A stretch of 17,516 bases of DNA from Chloroflexota bacterium (GTDB taxonomy: Bacteria > Chloroflexota > Limnocylindria > QHBO01), in assembly GCA_024636135.1 (NCBI GenBank), contig JAGXHP010000126.1, positions 1-17,516 on the forward strand. Direction: 5' to 3'. Shown piece after piece: positions 13,632 to 17,516 of the stretch. The notes under the pieces were generated by a model that was not told the DNA's origin, did not search any database, and was given only the letters and a program-made list of their open reading frames with translations. The position numbers and the translations under genes are program-made. Position 1 is the first letter of the stretch. Every line of letters starts with the position of its first letter.

Positions 13632-14189
13632 GTGAATATCCGACTCGGGGCGTCTGTCGCCCTGTTGATCGCCGCGGCCGTCACGGTCGTGGCCACGGCT
13701 GGCGTTGCGGCCATGACGATCGCCGACGAGCCCATTGAGCTCGGGCGGGTGATCGATGGCTGGAGCGTCCGTGCCGAGGCCGGCACCTTGAACGTTCCTG
13801 ATCCCGAGCGCGGCGCCGTGCTGGGCGCGGTCTTCGCGCCGTCGTCCTCGCCCGGCACAGTCCCGGACGCCACGACGACCCCATCGGCCTCCGCTGTGCC
13901 TGGCGTGGCGGGCATCGCGAGCAACTACCCCGGCACCGCGGGCTGGATGGAGGAGCCGACGGTCGCCCTTCCCGGCGATCTCGGCGGCCGCTACACGGGC
14001 GAGGTGAACGGCCACGTGACGGTATGCGCCGACCGCTGCGTCCGCCTGCCGGTGGTCGATTGGTGCCAGTGCTACTGGGGCACGGCCGATGAGCGCATCG
14101 TCGACCTGTCGCACCCGGCCTGGTCCCTGGTCAGCGATGCGCCGCTGGCCGAAGGTCTCATCGAGGTCCGCGTCATCCTGGAGCGCTGA
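13632..14189 (+). CDS. Small secreted protein with DPBB-like cysteine-rich C-terminus
   Basis: The protein has 185 residues from the GTG at 13632, with TGGAG at 13618-13622. The frame is open back to 13494, but the upstream part is not protein-like and the signal peptide starts here: a basic N-terminus, then a hydrophobic core (SVALLIAAAVTVVATAGVAA). After a Ser/Thr/Pro/Ala-rich linker (about 70-95) comes a compact domain at about 115-185 with four cysteines (C132, C136, C145, C147), and phrases RLPVVDWCQC, ERIVDLSHPAW and GLIEVRVIL. The order nGhvtv, LPVvD, iVDLS..AW, G.i.V.V resembles the double-psi beta-barrel of RlpA/expansin-like proteins, so a cell-envelope role is plausible. That assignment is inference. 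It may share a divergent promoter region with the TPM protein gene. It ends 9 bases before the convergent zinc-ribbon gene. Confidence 0.68.
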   Translation: MNIRLGASVALLIAAAVTVVATAGVAAMTIADEPIELGRVIDGWSVRAEAGTLNVPDPERGAVLGAVFAPSSSPGTVPDATTTPSASAVPGVAGIASNYPGTAGWMEEPTVALPGDLGGRYTGEVNGHVTVCADRCVRLPVVDWCQCYWGTADERIVDLSHPAWSLVSDAPLAEGLIEVRVILER

Positions 14190-14198
14190 GGCGATCGC

Positions 14199-14657
14199 TC
14201 AGGAGCAGGTGACGGTGACCGATGCCGGCGCGGCCTCCAATCCGGGAATCGTTGCGGCCAGCTCCGCGCTCTCGCCGCCGGGGATCTGGCTCGTGACCGT
14301 TCCCAGGGTCCGGATGCGCCGTCCGTCGTCGTCGAGCGCGACCAGCTGGCACTTGGCGCGCCCGGCGCTCGTTCCCTCGTTGGTCACGACGTAGCTGATC
14401 GTGTACCCGGCCCGCTCGGCGGGCACGACCCCCAGCGCGCGTCCTTCGTACGGCCCGACCCCGCGCAGCGATAGGCTCGCGGCGAACGCCAAGCCCGCGA
14501 CGGCGAGGATGATCGCCACCGCCACCGTCCCGTGGTACTGCGAGGCCGAGGGGGCCACCATGCCCGCGCGGTTGCAGGCCTCGCACATCGAGTCGTCCGG
14601 GCCGATCTCGCGCCCGCACTTGATGCAATGGCGGACGTCCGCGCCAGCTTCGCTCAT
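14199..14657 (-). CDS. Zinc-ribbon single-pass membrane protein
   Basis: The protein has 152 residues. The ATG at 14657 overlaps the TGA of the DUF1684 gene (ATGA, bases 14654-14657), indicating translational coupling. Residues 11-28 form a zinc ribbon with CIKC and CEAC pairs (C11, C14, C25, C28). A transmembrane helix follows at about 44-63 (TVAVAIILAVAGLAFAASL). The external part, about 65-152, looks like a beta-sandwich of the FxLYD or transglutaminase-adjacent kind (YTISYVVTNEGTSAGRAKCQ, then PGGESAELAATIPG, then SVTVTC). Such zinc-ribbon/TM/beta-sandwich proteins are common in Gram-positive-like envelopes and have no known function. The coupling suggests joint production with the DUF1684 protein. 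Confidence 0.75.
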   Translation of the reverse strand: MSEAGADVRHCIKCGREIGPDDSMCEACNRAGMVAPSASQYHGTVAVAIILAVAGLAFAASLSLRGVGPYEGRALGVVPAERAGYTISYVVTNEGTSAGRAKCQLVALDDDGRRIRTLGTVTSQIPGGESAELAATIPGLEAAPASVTVTCS

Positions 14658-15307
14658 GGTGTCGCCGAAGCGGGGAGTCGCTCGCCGGCCTCGATCGCCA
14701 CGGTGAGCCAGTTCTCGCGGGGAGCCAACGGGCACGACCAGATCGGGTCGAGCACGCATGACGGGTGGTAGGCGTAGTTGAAGTCGAGGACGAGCTCGTC
14801 GCCATCCGACCCGAGGTCGGCGCCCTTCGCGGAGTCCCACAGGTAGCGGCCGCCGCCGTACGTCGCGTGGCCGCTGGTCGCGTCGCGGAATGGGATGAAG
14901 ATGCCGCCCGAGTACTCGTTGAGCCAGAACACGCTCAACCGGCACGGCTGTCCGGCAACGGTGAAGCTGACCCAGCCGATGCGCACGATGGGTATCTGGG
15001 GACCTTCGCCGGAGCGTGGAACGTCAAGTGGCGGCGCGTCCGGATCGGGCTCGAAGGTCGCGCGAAGGTTGAGCGCAGGGTCGTGTCGGAAGTACGCGAG
15101 CCCGAGGAAGTCACGCCGGTCGTCGATCGGGACGGCAGATGAGGGGTGGGAGCCGAACAGGCGGTCACGGGCACTGCGAAAGGCGACTGCCCGCATCGGC
15201 CCCGGGCGGGTATCGGCCCGCAGGCCGGCGTAGAGCTGGGCAACCTGCCGGCGCCAGTCGGCCAGGGCCAGGTGGGACGAGCTGGAAATGGTCATCGGCT
15301 GATCCAT
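14654..15307 (-). CDS. DUF1684 domain-containing protein
   Basis: The protein has 217 residues from the ATG at 15307; a second ATG at 15295 is possible and neither has a strong ribosome site. The DUF1684 signature is nearly complete: RDFLGLAYFRHDPALNLRATF (65-85), IFIPFRDATSG (136-146), YGGGRYL (150-156), LVLDFNYAYHPSC (172-184) and CPLAPRENWLTVAIEAGE (192-209). The family is widespread in bacteria and archaea and lacks an established biochemical function. No signal peptide or membrane segment is visible. The gene lies 66 bases after the osmoprotectant binding-protein gene, with a stem-loop between them, and overlaps the following zinc-ribbon gene by 4 bases. A role in osmoprotectant uptake cannot be inferred from position alone. 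Confidence 0.88.
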   Translation of the reverse strand: MDQPMTISSSSHLALADWRRQVAQLYAGLRADTRPGPMRAVAFRSARDRLFGSHPSSAVPIDDRRDFLGLAYFRHDPALNLRATFEPDPDAPPLDVPRSGEGPQIPIVRIGWVSFTVAGQPCRLSVFWLNEYSGGIFIPFRDATSGHATYGGGRYLWDSAKGADLGSDGDELVLDFNYAYHPSCVLDPIWSCPLAPRENWLTVAIEAGERLPASATP

Positions 15308-15319
15308 GATGCACGAGAA

Positions 15320-15349
15320 CGGGGCGGACCGGCGAACCGGCCCGCCCCG
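15320..15349 (-). terminator. Likely terminator after the osmoprotectant binding-protein gene
   Basis: Arms at 15320-15332 and 15337-15349 pair with a single A-C mismatch around a CGAA (plus-strand) tetraloop. On the minus strand the stem is followed by TTCT, a weak T-run. It lies about 25 bases after the binding-protein stop and ends 13 bases before the DUF1684 ATG, so it may only partly terminate the operon. Confidence 0.6.
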
Positions 15350-15373
15350 CGGGTGTGCTGGGTGCGCTCCGGC

Positions 15374-16318
15374 CTAGTTGAGGCCGTTGTCACTCAGCCA
15401 GGATTCGGCCACGTCCTCGATCGACTCCTGGTCGACCGCCACGCGAACGCCGAGGCTCGTCAGGGTCTCGGTGTCCATCGCCGCGCTGACGGCATTCAGG
15501 ATGTCGGCGAAGCCGGCGGGCGCTGACGCCAGCCACTCGCTGCTGACGATCGGCGCGATGTTCTCGGACGGCTGCGACTGCAGGTCATCCTCGAGCACCA
15601 CGAAGTTGAACCGCTCGATGTCCGGCTGGGTGCTGCACAGCTCGGCGACGTCGACGACGCCGTCGTTCAGTGCCTGCGCCACCGGGGCATCGCACGCGCC
15701 ATAGGACTCGATCTCGAGCGAGCCGTACTCGAAGCCGTAGTCCTCGAGGGCGCCCGAGCAGAGCGGATTCGTCTCGCACTCCGGGGGCAGGCCCCAGACG
15801 AGATCACCAGCACCATCGGCGTCGGCGAGCTCGCTCATCGTGCTGACGCCGAGCCCTTCGGCCGTTTCCTGGCGGACGACGAAGGCGTTCTGGTCCTGCG
15901 CCGGCGCGTAGTCGAGCGCCTCGAGCCCGACATCGGCGAGCGCGGTCTGCAGACTGGCGAACGTCTCATCCGGATCGCCGGCGGCCTCGCCGCCGAGGAA
16001 CGTCAGCAGGCTGCCGATGTACTCCGGCTCGAGGTCGAATTCGCCGTTTTCGAACGCGGGCTGGACGGTGTCGCGCGGCCCGATGTTGAGCTTGCGCTCG
16101 ACGGTATAGCCGTTGGCCTCGAGGGCCTGGGCGTAGATCTCGGCCATGAGCTGGGCCTCGTAGAAGCCGGCCGAGCCGATCGTGATCGACGCGCCATCGC
16201 CTCCCGCGCTGGCCGGTGTGCTCGCCGATGGTGAACTGCCGCCCTCACCCGGCGCGCAGGCGCTGAGAACCAGCGCCAGCGATGCCGCCCCGAGGGCTAG
16301 CTTGCGGTGCATCCGCAT
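15374..16318 (-). CDS. Osmoprotectant (glycine betaine/choline-type) ABC transporter substrate-binding lipoprotein
   Basis: The protein has 314 residues. The ATG at 16318 has GGAGGA with about 10-base spacing. The N-terminus is a lipoprotein signal, with lipobox LVLSAC and the lipidated C21, followed by a Ser/Ala/Gly linker (about 25-43). The rest matches the OpuAC/ProX/OsmF family: ITIGSAGFYEAQLMAEIYAQ, then LEANGYTVERKLNIGPRDT, the family hallmark FDLEPEYIGSLLTFLGG, then a hinge region DYAPAQDQNAFVVRQETAE. This membrane-anchored receptor captures betaine, choline, carnitine or a related solute and hands it to the permeases encoded upstream. Which solute cannot be read reliably. It is third in the operon after two permease genes, with a 131-base gap that holds a small stem-loop. 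Confidence 0.93.
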   Translation of the reverse strand: MRMHRKLALGAASLALVLSACAPGEGGSSPSASTPASAGGDGASITIGSAGFYEAQLMAEIYAQALEANGYTVERKLNIGPRDTVQPAFENGEFDLEPEYIGSLLTFLGGEAAGDPDETFASLQTALADVGLEALDYAPAQDQNAFVVRQETAEGLGVSTMSELADADGAGDLVWGLPPECETNPLCSGALEDYGFEYGSLEIESYGACDAPVAQALNDGVVDVAELCSTQPDIERFNFVVLEDDLQSQPSENIAPIVSSEWLASAPAGFADILNAVSAAMDTETLTSLGVRVAVDQESIEDVAESWLSDNGLN

Positions 16319-16351
16319 CTGGGTTTTTCCTCCACTGTCAAAACATGGGAA

Positions 16352-16370
16352 CCGCGCAGGCAGTGCGCGG
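16352..16370 (-). promoter_or_regulatory. Intercistronic stem-loop between permease and binding-protein genes
   Basis: CCGCGCA (16352-16358) and TGCGCGG (16364-16370) are perfect 7-base arms around a 5-base loop. It lies in the 131-base gap before the binding-protein gene, about 34 bases upstream of its ATG. On the minus strand it is followed by TTCCCATGTTTT. It may be an attenuator or an RNA processing/stability stem that sets a different level for the binding protein. I saw no clear -35/-10 pair in the gap. Confidence 0.45.
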
Positions 16371-16449
16371 GACGCGTGAAGTGTAAGTCACCGCGCATGT
16401 CATGCCGATGACGGTGCCAGAAGATATACGCGCCGAGGCAACGATTGGG

Positions 16450-17196
16450 TCAGACGCCGCCGGCAGGAGCGGATGGGACCGTCTCGGCGGCGGTGGTCTC
16501 CTGTCCGGCGAGGCCCGGCGAGGTCGCCGCCCGTGCGATGGCCGTGAAGGCCAGCTCGGTGAGGATCGACAGCAGCGCCACGATGAGCGCTCCTGCGAAG
16601 ACCTCCTCGTTCCGACGCTGCGCGATGCCGTCGATGATGTAGCGCCCGAGACCGCCGGTGGCCACGACCGCGCCGAGCGTTGCGGTGGCCACGACCTGGA
16701 CGGCGGCGGTCCGGATTCCGACGAGGATGATCGGCAGCGCCACGGGCAGCTCAACCTGCCGCAGGATCTGGCCGCCCCGCATGCCCATGCCGCGGCCGGC
16801 CTCCACCATCTCGTCGTCGACCTCGCCGATGCCGATCGACGTGTTCGTCAGGATCGGGGGAATGGCCAGGGCGATGAGGGCAACGATCGTTGCCGCCTCG
16901 GATGCCACCGAGCGCAGCCCGATCATCACGAAGAACGGCTGCGACACGATCGCGACGAAGGCAAGGATTGCCAGCGACGGGATTGCCCTGCCGACGTTGG
17001 CCACGTTGATGGCGAGGTTGGTGAACCGACCGGTGTGGCCGATCCACGCACCGATGGGCAGAGCGATGAGGATCGCGCCGACGAGGGGGATGATCGACAG
17101 GACCAGGTGCTCACCGAGGCGCGCGGGGATCCCGTCCTGCCCCGACCAGTTCGCCGGATCGCCGAACCAGCCGGCGACCTCCCCGAAGAACTCCAT
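16450..17196 (-). CDS. Osmoprotectant ABC transporter permease (second permease of the operon)
   Basis: The protein has 248 residues. The ATG at 17196 shares its first base with the TGA stop of the preceding permease gene (TGATG), and GGGAAG lies just upstream. It is an OpuCB/OpuCD/ProW-type inner-membrane permease, with hydrophobic segments at about 31-53, 58-84, 88-113, 158-181 and 200-222. The cytoplasmic EAA loop that contacts the ATPase is clear (EAGRGMGMRGGQILRQVELP, 132-151), as are the family phrases PSLAILAF and GGLGRYIIDGI. The C-terminal tail is short and Thr/Ala/Pro-rich. It should pair with the other permease as a heterodimer to import osmoprotectants such as glycine betaine or choline. 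Confidence 0.93.
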   Translation of the reverse strand: MEFFGEVAGWFGDPANWSGQDGIPARLGEHLVLSIIPLVGAILIALPIGAWIGHTGRFTNLAINVANVGRAIPSLAILAFVAIVSQPFFVMIGLRSVASEAATIVALIALAIPPILTNTSIGIGEVDDEMVEAGRGMGMRGGQILRQVELPVALPIILVGIRTAAVQVVATATLGAVVATGGLGRYIIDGIAQRRNEEVFAGALIVALLSILTELAFTAIARAATSPGLAGQETTAAETVPSAPAGGV

Positions 17197-17516
17197 CAGC
17201 TTCCCGTCCGCCGTCGCGCCCACGGGGTTAGCGCGCCCTGGAGGAGGACGAACCCGCGGTCGGCCGCGATGGCGAGCACGATGGCGCCGACCGAGCCCAC
17301 CACCGTGGCCGTGAGGAAGAAGCGGCGGTAGCCGACGTCGACGATCAGGTAGCCGAGGCCGCCCAGCCCGATGAGGGCGGTCACCGTCACGAGGCCGATG
17401 ACCGTCACGGTGGCAATGCGGATGCCCGCCACGATCACCGGCAGGGCGACCGGCAGCTCGACGCGCCACAGCCGCTGCCAGGACGTGTAGCCCATCCCTC
17501 GGGCGGCCTCCACCAC
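17196..17516 (-). CDS. Osmoprotectant ABC transporter permease (first permease), C-terminal part
   Basis: The gene runs off the right edge; 106 codons of the C-terminal part are visible, ending in TGA at 17196-17198. The visible part starts inside the EAA loop (EAARGMGYTSWQRLWRVELP), continues with the transmembrane stretch IVAGIRIATVTVIGLVTVTAL and the family phrase GLGGLGYLIVD, and ends in a basic tail (WARRRTGS). It is homologous to the downstream permease but clearly diverged from it. Its stop overlaps the next start by one base, so translation is coupled. The transporter ATPase is probably encoded beyond the edge. Confidence 0.92.
   Translation of the reverse strand: MVEAARGMGYTSWQRLWRVELPVALPVIVAGIRIATVTVIGLVTVTALIGLGGLGYLIVDVGYRRFFLTATVVGSVGAIVLAIAADRGFVLLQGALTPWARRRTGS

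Noticed and set aside
14185..14203. Small palindrome containing GCGATCGC between convergent stops
   Set aside because: It is a single copy, its arms largely consist of the two stop codons and their neighbours, and no T-run follows, so I do not call it a terminator or a repeat family.
16402..17331. Long plus-strand open frame opposite the permease genes
   Set aside because: Its product is rich in Arg, Asp and Gly without folds; the minus strand encodes clear permeases with EAA loops.

Overview
The window is very GC-rich, tightly packed bacterial DNA. Gene content and protein style suggest a free-living aerobic or microaerophilic heterotroph: a split B12-dependent acyl-CoA mutase, a soluble acyl-ACP-desaturase-type diiron enzyme, dodecin, a TPM/DUF2207-like membrane protein and DUF1684. 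This fits a high-GC Chloroflexota lineage (Limnocylindria-like) or an actinobacterium best. That assignment is inference; there is no rRNA or other phylogenetic marker here. No tRNA, rRNA, insertion sequence, prophage or CRISPR array was seen, and no gene-free stretch exceeds about 200 bases.

Layout. (1) 1-1400, plus strand: the tail of an AHSA1/SRPBCC protein, a long bulged inverted repeat, then an XRE helix-turn-helix protein fused to a PD-(D/E)XK nuclease-like domain. (2) 1400-5371: a minus-strand acyl-CoA mutase large subunit, divergent from a plus-strand S9 prolyl-oligopeptidase-type peptidase that is followed by a 32-codon cationic membrane peptide. (3) 5568-8303, minus strand: a glutamate-dehydrogenase-family protein, a conserved hypothetical protein nearly touching it, and a diiron acyl-ACP desaturase. 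(4) 8451-10789, plus strand: a phosphotriesterase-family hydrolase, a HhH-PHP protein and dodecin, ending in a clear stem-loop terminator. (5) 10848-11705, minus strand: a protein with an Arg/Gly/Pro repeat tail, a ribbon-helix-helix domain and a C-terminal winged-helix-like domain. (6) 11751-14189: a minus-strand TPM-domain membrane protein divergent from a small secreted DPBB-like protein. (7) 14199-17516, minus strand: two permeases and the binding lipoprotein of an osmoprotectant (OpuC/ProVWX-type) ABC importer, followed by DUF1684 and zinc-ribbon membrane proteins.

How the genes work together. The only obvious multi-gene machine is the osmoprotectant importer; its ATPase must lie beyond base 17516. 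The other genes are mostly one- or two-gene housekeeping and metabolic units. The most notable points are: a GDH homologue lacking two of the family's substrate and catalytic lysines; a mutase whose two specificity residues match isobutyryl-CoA mutase, not methylmalonyl-CoA mutase; a probable DNA-binding protein with a 30-bp-repeat disordered arm; and an XRE-nuclease fusion preceded by a long nested inverted repeat. I found no convincing multi-gene defence or mobile system.
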